This document shows, one piece after another, positions 13,901 through 27,086 of a stretch of DNA of 64,000 bases. A program made the translations under genes and the position numbers. Source of the stretch: Diplosphaera chodatii (Eukaryota > Chlorophyta > Trebouxiophyceae > Prasiolales > Stichococcaceae); assembly GCA_032358165.1 (NCBI GenBank), contig JAALGY010000034.1, positions 868,001 to 932,000 of the forward strand. The letters run 5' to 3'. The notes below the pieces were generated by a model. The model worked only from the letters and a program-made list of their open reading frames with translations. It searched no databases and had not been told where the DNA came from. Numbering within the stretch: position 1 is the stretch's first letter; each line of letters opens with the position of its first letter.

Positions 13901-16900
13901 CATGTGGCGCTGGTCAACATGCAAAATAACCTGCAGTGCATGCCGAGCGTGTCACCAGTATATTGAAATACCCTGACCGCAAAGTCTGCAGCATGGCACA
14001 AATTGAGGCCAACCTTGACAATGAACAGGCGAGAGGCATGTGGTGTCGCAGTGGTTGCCAGCACACGGTGGAGCACCGCAAGGAAGTCTGGCATTGGGGC
14101 TGCTCCTGCTTGACAAGCATATAACAACACCGACTAAGTTCCGCTCTGGTGAACACAGTGCACCCCAGTGTGACAGGATGCTGCGGGTAGTTGAAGCACC
14201 ACGATCGTAATGGTGTTGTGCCCACCCTGCCTACAGGCGCTGGACGCTGCCCACAGCATGGCGGCGCGCTCCACCAGCTGCACCGCTGGCAGCATGGCCG
14301 GGTGCCGGTCCAGATCATCGTCCTCAGTCAGCAAGGCATCGCCTGCAGCACCCTCCGGCGCATCCAGTCCTTCCAAGTCATCCTATAGGCACAGCAGTCG
14401 AGGCATGCCTCATGCCTCCTGACATTCGTCCGTGCAAAGATGGCCGACATGTCAGCATAGCAGTGGCGATTGTTTGGCGCCCATAAGCGCACATAGGCCT
14501 GCACTCCATCATATGATTAGTAGCACACCAACTTGTGACTGTCCAGTATCACCCTACATGATCCCACAGACGCATCCGTTGTACATGTGTGGCAGAACAG
14601 AAAGACGCACCTGCACATCGCCCGCCACGGGTGCCGCAGCAAGTTCCAAGGTGGTTTGGTGTGCAGCAGCGTTGCCGCCCTGCTCCATTCCCAGAGTCTC
14701 ACCCACAAGGCCCCCATCTGTGACAAGAAGGGTTGTGAATGTGCCTGGCCGGGGCAAGGAGCACGCTGCAAAGCCATGTGCACACGGGGGAAGCATGCAG
14801 AGATGTTCTTGAGTCTCACCGTCAAGTGAATATTGGGATGCCGACAGCTTGTCGCTAAGGCTGATGCCCATGGAGAGGCTGCCAGAGTAGCCCAGGGTCG
14901 CCGTCGCCCCAGCAGCAGCCCTCCGTGCCTTTACTGCTTCCTGCGAGTTTCAAGCCATCCCTTGCTTCGGCACGTTCATGAGCATCCAGACGCGCACCAC
15001 ATTTTGAGCAGGTTGTTCCATCTGGTCACATTGGCCAAAGCCGACATCAGGCAGGTGCTGGTCACCAGTGTCGCATGCATGTTGCTGGCAGCACGCTTGG
15101 CCGCAGAGTCGGTGGCGGCCAGCTCCTCGCTGAACGAGAGCTCCATGTCTGGGTCCAGCAGCTTGTGCAGGTCGCCTGCAAGCTATGCCAGCACTTTGGC
15201 GGGCTGTGCTTATGCAGTCGTCCAACAACTCAAACTTCGCGATGATGCAGTGTGCAGCCTTGGTTGTGCGGGCACTGCAGATAAGCGCACCTGCCGCCTC
15301 GAAAGGCGCCTTGAAGAATTTCAGGTTATCGGCGCCCTGTGTCGCGACCACCAGCGCGGCAGTGGCGGCAAAAGCAGCAGACCGAACCTCCCGTGCCTTG
15401 TAACGATGTGCATGATCTAGTCACCACGTCCGCAGCGCCCCTAATTAAAAGGTTGCCATGTCCAGGATCAGGCAGGCACACTATGCATTTGGACATGATG
15501 CCAGCACAAGGTGCTGACCACCGTCTCCAGTTCGTGGTCATTTGATGCAGGGTTCGAAAAGCCCTTCACGTCGTTTCTGCCTGGCTTCATGACCTCCTGC
15601 ATTAAACGAAGCAGCTGGTGCTGATCACCTGACACCATCACAGATATGAAGTACATGCAAAGGATCGCTGGTCAAGCAGTCCTTTGATACAGACTCACTG
15701 CATTGGTCCCAATGGTGTCTCGCACAACAGCCTTGAGGTCTGCTGACGGCAGCACCTGATACCTGGAGACGACAGACAGCTATTAGGTTGCAACACCTGC
15801 ATGCGTTGTCTTGAACTGCACAAGAGGCTGCTATGTGCCAGAGCTTTTAGCAAGGTCAGTTTTGCATCTGCGCCCTCACATGATCTGAAACAGCTGGTAA
15901 GCCGCCAGGCGGGCGGTCATAGCTGCTGCATCCCGGCCACGGAGAGCCTGCACTCGAGGGCAGTCCAATGAGAAAGCTGCGAAAACTGCAACATGTGAGA
16001 GGCACATGCTTGCAGGCTATGCATGCATGGGAAGGTAGTGCATGGCACCTTTGGCAGCGCCGGATCACCATTAATCACATCTCGTAAGAACTTGGCTTTC
16101 TCCTCGAAGGCATGCTTGGTATACTGCCGAGGCGCAAGGCGCAGGAGCGGTGATAAGACAAATGTGAGCATGGCACGCCTGCGTATACGCCTCAACGATC
16201 TCCAAGGACAGCTCGACAATTGCTTTAGAAAAGATGTCAACTTCAACGGGGGCCAGTGTGGCAGCGCCAGGCAAACTGCACAGCCCACCGCAAGGGTGCA
16301 GGAGTGGACGGTTTTCCAAACACGTACAGCCATGCATACTCCATCAAGCTGTTTGCACGCCGTGACCCGGCTGAAAAGGCATCACCCTGAACTTGTGTCA
16401 GGTGCGCACCCTGCGTGCCAGCACATACTACGTCAACACTTTGAGCTGGCCGGATGTGCGCAGTGAAGGCATACCACAGCCTGGTGCACACCTCAGCAGG
16501 CAGGGCAGTCCAGGGCGCAGCCGCCAGTTGCGCCAGCAGGGCCACAAGGCTCGCCTGCCGGGTGTGGCCTTTCGGCTCACCCATCTCCATGAGCACAGGC
16601 TGCAGCTCCTGTTGTGCATGAATTTCATGTTTCACGACAACTCTCCCTTTCATGTCGATACATGATAACAGGAAGTCGTGCTCAAGACACAGCAAACCTC
16701 CAGCAATGCTGTGGCCGATCCACTCCGCTCCGCAGTTTGCACCAGAGCGCCAAAAGCCGCCGCCAGCTGCGCAGCGTAGTCTGTCGCCTGCGAACGACAG
16801 AATCGACCATGCCTTTCTTCAACGAGCAGGGAAATGTTTGCGGATACCATGCAAGTCGCATGTTGTGGAGGCATCCACAGGCCAGCCATCAGGAGGCGCA

Positions 16901-19900
16901 GATAGCATACCTGCGTGCTGCCGCCGGGGTACTCCCAGGATGAAAGCGGGAAGCAGCCGCTGACCAGGCGCTCCACACCATCCAGCACCCGCTTCTGGTG
17001 GTCCGCAGCTGTATGCTCCAAGAAAGACGGCAGCAGAGCCAATGCCCGGCACCTGATCTGCGCATCTGCTGTGGCAGTGCCCCTGCATACCCCGATGTTA
17101 CGCCTGATGCATGCCGTGGCCTCGAGAAATAACTCGCATGTCCTCAGCATGCCACAGACGCCACAACAAGTATGAGTGTACACCGCATAGGCACCCTCAC
17201 TTTGTGCTGAGTAGGGTGATGTAGCTGTCCAGCACGAACCCGAAGGCAGGCTGCGCAGGTGACAAGACCGTTCGTGCACTGAGTGACAGCAGGCGGCTGA
17301 GTAGCTGCAGGAAAAGCTCCTTGCCGGTGTTACCACTGCGCAGCAGTGGCGCCAGCTGCTGCAGCTGCGGCAGCAGTGCTTGCAGGAAGGACCTGTATGC
17401 AGACAGCTTGTCATCAGCAGACCACAGCACCTGCCGTGGAATGGACCTACCACACCCGACTGAAGTGACCCACTCAGCAGAAGAGCAAGGTCAAAAATGC
17501 CGCATGTTGACACACCCAAGGCGAATATCAGGGCCTCCACTTGCAGACGCCCGCTGAAGCGCCTCCAATGTGCCGCTGATCAGCAGCTCAGACACTTGAT
17601 GGGCAGGGTCACTCATGTCGCCTGTGGAGTGCAGGTCAGATATGATGCATTGATCTGTCGAATCGACAAAAGAAGTTGACAGGCAGCTCTGCAGGTGAGC
17701 ACATTCGTGGGACGACCCTCACCAAGCGCATGAAACAGTACGCCGCAACAGCTGGCGGCGTTGAACAGCACCCAGGTGTGCATGGAAGCCCGAAAGTTGG
17801 CATACAGTGCTTCGCCGTGTGTTGGATCCTGCAAGGCAATAAGCGCATTGCGAGGTCCATTGTGGCTACTCACTTCAGACCAAGAACAAGGAGCTATGTT
17901 TGTGGTCCTGCCTGCAATGCTTGCAAGAGCGTCTGAGCATGCAGACCCAGCCGCAGCGCCAGCTGTAACCCAGCTTCTGCCGCATCCCGCTGCTGCGGCC
18001 CAGACCCCGCTGGCACACCAGCTGCTAGTCTCAGCAGCCTGCCAAAACATGACAAGGTCAGCGGTGAGCGAGTGGAAGTTCCATTTCGGCTGGCACCCCT
18101 ATGGAATGAGCTCACCTGTCCGGCAGGTTTGACCTCAGGGACTTGGGCAAAGGATTTGCTACACTGCCGTTTGCACCCCTGAGGTCAGCCAGCATAGTCA
18201 GACCCTGCAAGAGAATTTTGATAGGTCAGCCCGTCGCACTGCTATGCAGAGTTTGCTTGCCATCAGAGGCAAATGCGCACAAGAACCTACGAAATGTGAC
18301 AGCAGGCAAACACCTGCAACACAGTCGTTGATGCAGCTGAGCTGGCCTCTAGGCCGTTGCGCAGCAGCTGCCCCATTGTGCTGCTCTGGTCCACAGCCAT
18401 CTGTTCCAGAGTGCTTCGAAGCTGCCGCAGAAGAGTTGGCTGCTTAACAGTTGCTTGGCCTAAAAGCTCCTGTGCTGTGCATTGCAGCGTTGAGCACCAG
18501 CATGCACAAATGATGGCTGAATGCAGGGTCACCATTCTGCAAGGCAGTGACTCTGGACCAGCCACACCTTCAGTTTATCTGGCAGGAGCTGGAAGGTAGC
18601 CGCCTCTGCAGGGTCAAAGCCCAGTCGCTGCGGGAAAAGGGTTGCCAACACAAGAAATGTCGGCAATGCTGGCGCCTCAGGTGGCAGAAGCAGCTCGCCC
18701 AGTACCTGCAGGCGTCAATTACTCAGCATAAGCCGCACAGTGTCGATCACACTCCATATTGATGCCAGCCAATAGGGTGTAATAAGGGGGGTTGGCCTTT
18801 GACACAGCCCGGTAATACCTGCTTCTGAAACTCTAGGAAAGTGAGGGTCATGTGGCGCAGCGTACGCTCGGAGCCAAGCATCAGGCAACCATTGACTGGC
18901 GCTGTCGTGCTGCCAGCAATTAGATGCACTGCATCCAAGAAGGTCTGCAGCGCTGTCACGACATGGTTCCCGGCTGCACCGCACTGTACCGAACCCGGCT
19001 GCAGCTGCGTTGTACTGATGATGCCCAGCTCCACAGCCCATGCTGCCCATGCCAGATGTGCCTGGACAACCTGCAGAAGCAATAAAGCATGGAGTCTCTG
19101 CAGGAGTGTAGGACCTGGCTGCTGGCGTCAGGGTTACCGTGCACATGAAGGAGATAGTGCCCTGCCACCTTGAGCCACTGTGTAGCGCCATTGGCTGCCA
19201 AACCAGACGCCGGCAGCTGCACCTTAGGCGGCAGCAGCAAGAAGCTGGCCAGGTTGCTGTCTTGCAGCTGCTGCTGGACCCAGCTGGTGACTGCAGGCAT
19301 GCAGGCACATCAGACCCTGACACGGACACGCATCGACACAGAGTTGACAACTGCTGATCAACTGGCTGCATCCTCGCCTCACCAGACTTTTCTGGCGAGT
19401 CCTGTTGCAGCAGCAGGTGCGCCAGTTGCGTCAACAGCCAGGTGGCGTTTCGGCGGGCAAAGTGCAACGGGACCTTGGTCTGTAACACAACATCGAGCGT
19501 CATTCACATCGTAGCCTGCATTCATGCGCCATTTATCCGTCAATCTAATGTTGGCAGGTACAGGTGCCACCCAGGCGCTGCTGTGACGCTTACTACACCT
19601 GCGGCCACAGCTGCAACATGAAGCTGGGCAGGTCTGACAGCGGCCTCGAGGGCTTTGGGCGCTTCAGGGCTTCGAGGATTGCTGGCTTGCGCTTAAGAAT
19701 ATTTGCGCAGGCCTGCAGAGGCACAGTGTACGAGATCAGTGCAAGCCAAGGGTGCAGCACAACTGCCTGTGGAGGGCAAGTGGCTTGAAGTATCCAAAGG
19801 AAGCCTACTGCCAGGGCAGCAGCAATTCGTTGCCGGGTGTGCGCGCCATCAACATCCTCCTCTGACAGCTCAAGGGCATGCATGCAACCCGCGAGCGCCT

Positions 19901-22900
19901 GTGCAGAGGCAACTTGGTTGTTGACCGACATCCAGTGTGATTGGCAGACGGTTGTCATGCTGAACCAGAGCGAAACCTATGTGTGTTGATGGCAGCACGC
20001 ACTACATGGCTTGTGACGTTCGGTGTAAGAAGGCATCGGCACCTCCAGCAGGTGTGCATCGGCAAGCTCTTGCTGACGACCCAATGGGTCAGCCATCTGC
20101 TCCAGGGCCAGTGCTGCCCCAAGACTGCAAGCACATGTTCGTTTTCGGCGGGTTTATGCCCACATATGTGCATGAAGCAATAGGGATAGCTGATAGCGCT
20201 AATGGCAATTTGATCTGTTGTGCAATGTCGCTTGTGCAGATTGGTAGCATTCTTACCGCTGGTAGGCATTGGGATGGCTGATGCGGTCGAGTACGCACCG
20301 CAAAAGGCTGGTGGCATTGAGGGCCGTCCCGCGAGGGCCAGTGATGTGCTTGCCGCTCCAGATGAGCCACTCTTTGCAGAGTCTGGCGCACAGTTGTCGC
20401 AGTGCCCCATCATTTTCGTTCACCTGCTCGCCGGCAGCATACATTGTCGACAAACCATGCATGTGTTGCTGATACTGGAGTGTATTGACAGGTAGACAGC
20501 AGAGCGATGGGTCTTACCAGGCCGTCAATGGTGGCATCGAGGAAGGCCATCGGCTCAGCAGCCTCCCTGCACATACTTTCAGTTGCACGTCAGGCCTGCC
20601 ATGTGCTTGGCAGTGCATGCAGCCTTCAGTGTGGCAGCAGCAACTGTGCAAAGCCGAGCACCTGCGGGCAGAGGCTGTCAGCCAGTGCACGAGTGACACT
20701 GACAGCTCGCTGAACAGCTGCCTGGCCACTTGTTCCTACGTGCTCGAAATGGCACGTCAGTATGCCACTTGGATCACGTGTCCATTGGTTGAGCAAAATG
20801 TGGTAGGCATGCCGCAGCTCGCATTACCTGGCTGACAGCAAGGCGCAGGATGACTGGAAAGAGGCGCTGCATGAGCTTGTGGAAAGGTGTTGGTGTGCTG
20901 TCAAACTCCTGCTTATCGATAGATGTAGCCGACTTGGCATTCGTGCCTGCAAGTCATTTTGTCATGTCATGACCCCTTGCAGACAGCCTGCCAAGGCTGG
21001 TGACATCCATGAGGTAACAGGATGTGGACAAGCGAGACATGGCTCAGGCTTACCAATCATCCACAAGGTCGTGGCATGTAAGAACTCGCAGGCAGCCACG
21101 CGAGCAGCACGGTCTGCACCATGCTCCGCTATGCGGGCAATCTGCACAGCAGCATCAAATGTATTGCTGCTCAACACAGCAGGCTCCGATCGACCCTTGC
21201 CTCTGTGACAACCATTGCACTGTACCTGCGGCAGCAGAGGGTCCAGCCACAGCTGAAGCCGGCCGACGTCGCCGAATGGCAGCATGAGGCCTGCCCGGCG
21301 GTGGAGGTCCCACTGTAGCAGCGCGTCTGTGGCTTCGCTGCTGGCAGCAGGGCTGGCAGCAGCAGATGAGCCGCTGGGCGGCATCTGCAGCGCAGCCGAG
21401 CGTGCGATGGCCTCGGCAGCTGCGCCACAGCGCCCCAGGAGCGCCAGGATCCGGGGCCGCAGCACACGCAGGCCCTGAAGCAGGTTCGTGAGCAGGCTAA
21501 GGCGAGCAGGACGAGGACGGTACTACCTGCCTGATGTCTGATTGAACAGACGACATACCGGAGACCAGAAAGGCATGCAACAGCATCATTGCAGATTGTG
21601 ACGACGGCATGGCGTCTTGTTTCAACACATACGTCGCGCAGCTGATTGGCTGGACAGCAACACCTCTTGCCGCCGCAGCTGTGCGCGCCGGGCAGCGGCC
21701 GCTGCGCCCCGCTGGATGAAGCGTGCTTCCTTGCCTGCCTCGCGCTGCGCCTCCAGCACGTCCTCCTCACCTCCTGCTTCATCCCCTTCCTGGTCACCAT
21801 CTGTGCGAGTTGAACGAGGCCGTGCATCAGCCATCGCATTCAGCTGGCGAGGGCAGGCCTCCACACAGTTTACAGGCTTACAGACGGTGAAGGCAGCAAA
21901 GCCTGCAACTGACATGCCTTGCTCTGTAGCATCGACTGCTGCCTGCTCCATGTCTGACGCCTCAAGTAGGTAGGGTTCCAGCAGTGGCAGTATATCAGGT
22001 GCCAGCTGCCGCAACACCTGCGCATATGAGTGCTGGTGTGGAAGCATTCAGATGCACTGACAACAGTGAGGCCACAGACCAGTCACATAGTCTACTTATG
22101 CATTTGACTGTGAGTGACAGCTGGTAGACGCAATGCCTCGAAACCTGGGGCCGGTCACGCTCCCAGCGCTCCAGGGCCGTCACAGCAATGTCTGCCATGG
22201 GGCCGTACTGCAGCCCGAGGGTTAGGGCCCTCTGCAAAGCCGTCACAACATCCTGCAACAGTAGTTGGTACAGTTGTGCTTGACACTGCTACTCGTATGT
22301 GCAAGATGCCACAGGCACACGGGTGATGCCAGCAGGACCAACCTGGGGCGGTAGCACAGACACGGGCGCAGACAGCAGCAGCTTCAGCGCCGCGGCCAAC
22401 AGCTCGTCCGAATACTGGCGCGAGGCAGCCAGCAGGTCATGGTGGTAGGCTGAGAGCATCAGCACAATCCTTGTGTCGTGCGACGTATCATCTGTGACCT
22501 CCTGCATGTGGCGGAGACAAGTTTGACACGATGCCTGAAGGTGTCGATGAACAGTCAACCAAAGATGCTGCACACTGGGCTGCAATGCGCACGAGGAAAA
22601 CGCATGGCGCATGCCTGGTGTGAGTTGAGCAGGCCTGCAGCATCTGCCAGCTGCATCGCTGTGGTGATGAGGTGATAGAAACCCGACAGCTGCGGCAGCC
22701 GCCCTGATGCTGCCACCATGCGCAGTGTGAAGGTGTAGGCCCAGGGGTGGAAAGCTGCTGAACCAAGTGCAGGCAGCAGCGATGCTGCAAACGCGTGCAG
22801 GTTGATAAACACCTGCCAGTATACACGCTCTGACGTGAACGAAAGTTACAGGGTGCCTACTACTTGATAAGGACCATATTAGCTGCAGGTTTGTGACATT

Positions 22901-25900
22901 TGTACCCGCATGTCACTGATATTTGCCGCCTGCAGACCAGTGCCAACTGCGAGAGTCTCGTGCTCTTTATCGTCCTCGCCCTGCCATGACAGTGGTTGCA
23001 TTTGTTGTTGCGAGATGCAACAGAGAAGCTTGATGACGCCGACCACAAATCAGGGAGTTATCGGCCAAGACTTTTCGCAGACCTGATGTTGCCGTGCTGT
23101 ATGGTATGTGAGGTTGAGGCTGTACACTGCGCTCATAATTGCTTGCATCAGCGCATCGTACAGGCCACGCCGCCAGTGCTGATTCTCCTGCATGGAAGCA
23201 GGAGCAACGACGTCAAACCAGAACAGTAGAAAGGTGGTCGTTTGAAATCAACGACACACAGGCTCCCGCGACCAGCGGTTTGCCTCCTCCAGGACTCACA
23301 ACTGTTGCTGAGCCCTGCAGAAGCGCCTGCCAGCAGTGGATGTAGGTCCGCCAGGGAGCCTCCAGTTCGCCATCCATCACAGCTGGGCCTGCAAGGTGGG
23401 CAATATGATGCAAAGCTCGGGACGCCACCAGCACCTAAGTGCAGGTGTGCAGGCTGCTTTGCCTGAGCACCATTGGTGCCAACGACAGTCCAGCAGCTCA
23501 CCAAGTGGGGTGTCAGGGTCTGACTCGGCCAGCGTGGCAGCCAGCAGCGAGGTCACCAGCTGCTGAAGCATGTCCGGCAGCGCCGTGGCCTTACAGCCGA
23601 GCGCTGACAGCAGCGCAGCCAGCGCAGCATGTACGGCAGGGCGCTGCTTGGCCCACAGGTGGACATATGCGCTGACGACAGCTGCCATCACCTGCGCATA
23701 CCAGTTCTTTCAGCAGAGTGTCCGCTTTCCATGTCTGGCAGCCATGTTGATGCTCGTTTCAAGATGGCAGGCAAAGACGGTCAATCGAAACTAATTACGC
23801 CCGCTCTGGGCTGGACCTGGGAGCACAGCTGTAGGCAGGCTGCATCGACATCCTCCAGCAATGTCACCAGGCTGGCTAGCGCCTGCAGCAGTTCGACCTG
23901 CAGAAACATTTCGGATACACATCAGAGTGTACAAGGCGCATGTTGCATTTGCATGACTCACATGCCCAGCATTGATTGCAGGACGCACCTCATTGCCCAG
24001 CTTGTTGGCCTGCAGGTCTGACACCTGCTGCAGCAGGGCCCGCTGCTGTGCCAGTGGCGCCAATCGAGCAACCATATTGTGCAGCCCCTGCACACGCAGC
24101 ACTGTTGATGTATCTCAAGCGCTACAGCAAGCCCGTCATCCTGCGGTACTGCACCCATGCAGGAAGTGCAAGCCTATCCTTGACATGACAGCTGACACCA
24201 GAAGACCGGCATGCATGCACGCCTCCTGGCCAAAGAACTTCAGGGTGGGTGCCGCCAGCTCGCCAATGCCACGCACTGCGGTTGCAACATCTCGCCCGCT
24301 CGCCTTGCGGTCCGACACAATGCTGGTCAAATCGCTCAGCAGCTTCCTGTGCCCACATGGAAAACGCACTGGGACTGCAACCCAACCATACGTTTTGGGC
24401 TACCAACTCTTACAGTCAATGTTCTTTCAGGTGTTTGCACGCAAAGAAAAATTTAGCGCAAAAAGCAAAAAGCAAAAAGCGCAAAAAGAAATATTTTTGC
24501 ACTTGTGGATTGCCGCCCGGTCGACACCGTCGTGGGCACCCTCCTTGCAAAGCTCTCGTGCAAGCTGCCAGGGAGGCAATGCACTGATGTCAGGACTTCG
24601 GACACATGCCCAGTCGATCCATGTGCAGAGCACGAATATCATTTTGAAGGCCCACCTGCTGCAAGAATGTCACAAGTGCAGCATGCGCTGCCTCCCTGCA
24701 AACCCAGAGCTATATGCTGTCAGTGAAGGACATAGTTTGGGCCAGCACACTTGCACTGTGCACTGTGGACAAAAGCACCTGACAGGCTTGTTGCCATGCT
24801 GTTTGAGCATGATCAAACCTGCATGCATCACCACAACATGGTTTGGGATGAAGGCAAACACCGGGCACGGTCATGAAACACTCAGTGCAAAGGAAATTTT
24901 GCTGCATACATACACATTAACTTACTCTCAAACAGCGTATGAGCGGCCGTCTTGTCTTTGTAGACCTTGTCAACGGTCAGCATGAGGGCGCCAAAACGAA
25001 CAGCATTGATGTGGAGCATCCGTAAAGCTGCCTTCAGCTTGCTGTATCGACTTGCTTTTGCGACCTCTGTAGGCTTGGTGACGGTCAGCAGCTCCTCGAA
25101 AAGCTGGAGACAGAGGGCTGGCGATATGTCCTGCAAACACAGCAGATCCTGTCTTCACCTACCTGTGCTCTACAGCTGCAAGCAAACAGCGCAATGTCCG
25201 ACACATGTGCTCTTCCTGAAAAACTCCTCGGCTGCTTGCCTGTATGAGCGAAAGTGCAGAGGAGATGCCAGCAATTGCGCCTGCTCGCGCAGCCTTCTTC
25301 GATTCCGGTCCTCGCAGCACACCCTGGCCCTCGTCTAGAAGCCAGGACGCCGTGAACGGTCCATCGCTGGCGAAAGCCTGCAAGCGTACACATGATCCAG
25401 TACGGAGAGCTTCGGTCCGGCTCATCGGCCATTCGTACATGCAGGCACGCTTGGCGGTCAGTAGCATTGCGTGTGAGAACACACTGCAAGGCAGCTGCAG
25501 CACATGGAACACTGTGGCGTAGTGTCATATCTGTGCATGCACAGCTGCACATGTACCTGCCCGCCCACGTCCAGCAGCATGCCCAGCGTCTGCAGCAGCT
25601 CGCCTTGTACTGTGGGTGTCAGTTTCCTGTTGCGGACGTACTGGCCTTGCAGCTGCTGTGCCATCTGGACCAGCTCGGCAGCTGAGTACCCATCCGATGC
25701 AGGAGCAGCAGCGCCACTGCCGGTGCCGGCTGCCACGGCTGCAGCTGCGCCACTGTGTTGTTTCTCAGGCCGCCGCAGCTCAAGGAGCGTCTGGAGACAG
25801 CTTAGAATCGCAGACCGTGGGCCGGAGGCGGGCTCTGTTCTGAAAGACCGTATTGCCTCAGATGTTATGTCTGCGGCAGCGGGCAGCTGACGTCAGTCGG

Positions 25901-26442
25901 CCACCCCGTGCTTCATCCAATGAGACTTGCAGATGCAGTTTGTTCCAAAAGCTCAGACACATGTGGATGCTGGAGCTATAGCCTTGCACACATGTGGCAT
26001 GTCCGGCGATGGCATGTCGCGGAAGCTCATCAAGGAAAGCCGCCAGCCATGTCCACACTTCCTGCCGAGTCTTTGCGCCTTCTTGATCTGTGCAATGACC
26101 GCGGCTGTCAGGAACACTGTTTTTTGTGCAGGGACGCAACTATCGCGTTAAGAAGGCCGGGCATAGAATGGTGTGGGCGCAGCGTGCATGAACACCAGTG
26201 CGGCGTGCGGCAAGCAATTGCGCACCCTGCGCAGCGATGGAGGACTTGCAGAAGCGCAGGATGCCAATGTTGGCATCGAAGAGCAGTGACGCTGCCACTG
26301 CTCGATCGTCCTCAGTGTCGCATGCATTCTTGATAACCTGCATGCTCGTGTGCCAAACCTCCAGCGCATCATCCACACCGCCTGCAACACTTCCATAGTT
26401 CTGCAAGGACTGCAGCAGCCCGCGGCACTGGACCAGATCCAT
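1890..26442 (-). CDS. PRKDC: DNA-dependent protein kinase catalytic subunit (DNA-PKcs) homologue, multi-exon
   Basis: A PIKK-family serine/threonine kinase of non-homologous end joining. In animals it is recruited by Ku to DNA ends and phosphorylates itself and Artemis in the nucleus. Exons along 24.5 kb follow DNA-PKcs in order: an N-terminal exon starting with ATG at 26442; HEAT-arm blocks such as RLPQLSGFYHLI (about 22.7 kb), QYSDELLAAALKLLLS (22.4 kb), VAACEFLHATTLWMIGK (21.1 kb) and SHPNAYQR (20.25 kb); the M-HEAT blocks (14-11 kb); LAECKFQDYQID (11.1 kb) ahead of an SQ/TQ cluster; LLRSYRTGELPDIEG (10.0 kb); FAT; kinase; FATC. ATM, ATR, TOR and SMG1 lack these N-terminal and FAT-proximal blocks, so the assignment rests on more than the kinase. 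I resolved exactly only the exons listed in the sub-entries. The rest are located by reading-frame blocks, and total length and exon number are not determined. The gene looks intact: no frameshift was met in the exons traced. Two introns use GC donors. Confidence 0.9.
4957..9870 (-). other. PRKDC: FAT-domain exons of the DNA-PKcs homologue
   Basis: Helical-repeat (TPR-like) exons precede the kinase. Recognisable colinear blocks in transcript order are ARLVLQGLWSAALQELGD (about 9.8 kb), ASLYSELGDDNLMQTAFSRH (about 9.0 kb), AMRLFREGHPNAAFLTYEQL (8.8 kb), WSQEEERLWQSERL (8.55 kb), LEVLGNWPQVLSVID (8.3 kb), RRRAALDVLQPLAEFQ (7.65 kb), LPAALRCIEEAACGDG (6.6 kb), YVPRLLDVLAGG followed by PWAPSMLSLLDEPHGEAL (6.0-5.9 kb) and YPQHLYFPFRLS (5.7 kb). 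Each has a clear counterpart at the same place in animal DNA-PKcs. Exon boundaries were not all fixed, in particular between 4957 and 5340, where I could not reconcile phases with confidence. Confidence 0.8.
10135..10964 (-). other. PRKDC: SQ/TQ-rich phosphosite-cluster exons of the DNA-PKcs homologue
   Basis: Four exons with agreeing phases: 10964-10836 (43 codons), 10581-10522 (20 codons), 10419-10316 and 10222-10135. The first starts with APMFSTTWSASQG, equivalent to the MFVETQASQG start of the ABCDE autophosphorylation cluster of vertebrate DNA-PKcs. Together they encode about 127 residues with nine SQ and one TQ dipeptides. The segment then runs into a basic stretch (VRRRLSK, NIRRKEAAFG) and the conserved LLRSYRTGELPDI block at about 10.0 kb. 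A tiny additional exon near 10.74 kb (5 codons, phase 0) is possible but not established. Confidence 0.8.
10965..26442 (-). other. PRKDC: HEAT-repeat arm exons of the DNA-PKcs homologue
   Basis: The N-terminal exon reads from ATG 26442 (MDLVQCRGLLQSL) through ASLLFDANIGILRFCKSS to about 26198. The next exon carries VWTWLAAFLDELPRH. Further blocks: VATAVRGIGELAAPTLKFFG (24.3 kb), FHPWAYTFTLRMVAASGRLP (22.7 kb), LTLGLQYGPMADIAVTALE (22.2 kb), LCARLCKEWLIWSGKHIT (20.4 kb), EDDDLDRHPAMLPAVQLVE (14.3 kb), IFGRYGAKFFGPMIDAI (13.7 kb), NNNFQLIKLLLQSWRYAVPL (13.25 kb), AAAAGECIGYLLETL (12.75 kb) and GLAELLRNEWERRPEL (11.7 kb). They occur in the same order as in animal DNA-PKcs. The 15-20 kb part is more divergent and is assigned by position. 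Confidence 0.75.
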
Positions 26443-27086
26443 TGTTCCGATTTGGGCAGTGTGTTCATGTCAGCATGCAGACATCGTCGGGAACAGCGGA
26501 TGGTTTAACACGGTGCGATCACTGTTGCTTATTGGATGCGAGTGCATCGAATGCATCTGAAAGGGGTAGTTGCAGCAATAGTTGCATGTCCAAGGAGACA
26601 TAACGCAGCATGCAGACCATGCTGACGTCAGCATTTGGCACAAAGCCATCACATTTTCACAGTCATGTTCACACAATGCGACATTGCCCCGCAACGCTAC
26701 GGCTACTTTCGCACCGGGAATACAGCTGCTTTTGCAGCATCCCTATCAAGCAGGTGAAGCTAGCTTTCTCGTGGCCGGTGCTTTGCATTCTGATCGGGCG
26801 GTGCGGCAAACTAGGTGCTCGCCGTGATCCAGCAGCATAGTGACCTGATATGTGCAGATAAGGCGAACAAAGCTGTCCTGCTGCAGCACATCGCGGTGTC
26901 GCGGAGCCGGCTCAACCTGCAAGTAGCAGAGTGTGACAGCCGTGTGCCAGCTCAGCATGCAACGGCATGAAGAGGGAAGAGTCTGGCTGCAACACCTGAT
27001 TCAGGATGATCCGGTGAGTCGTGAGAGACGGTATAATCGTCGAAAGAAGGTTTGTTGCGTGCCGGTGTGGAGACCAACCACCAAAC
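26443..27086. promoter_or_regulatory. Divergent intergenic region, presumed bidirectional promoter
   Basis: 644 bp between the first ATG of the DNA-PKcs gene (minus) and the first ATG of the thioesterase gene (plus). It must contain both promoters or 5' UTRs. No TATA box is convincing. On the minus strand, about 26919-26848, there is a 24-codon open stretch bounded by a good acceptor and donor (around RDVLQQDSFVRLI). It could be an extra 5' exon of the kinase gene, but I could not connect it. Confidence 0.4.
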
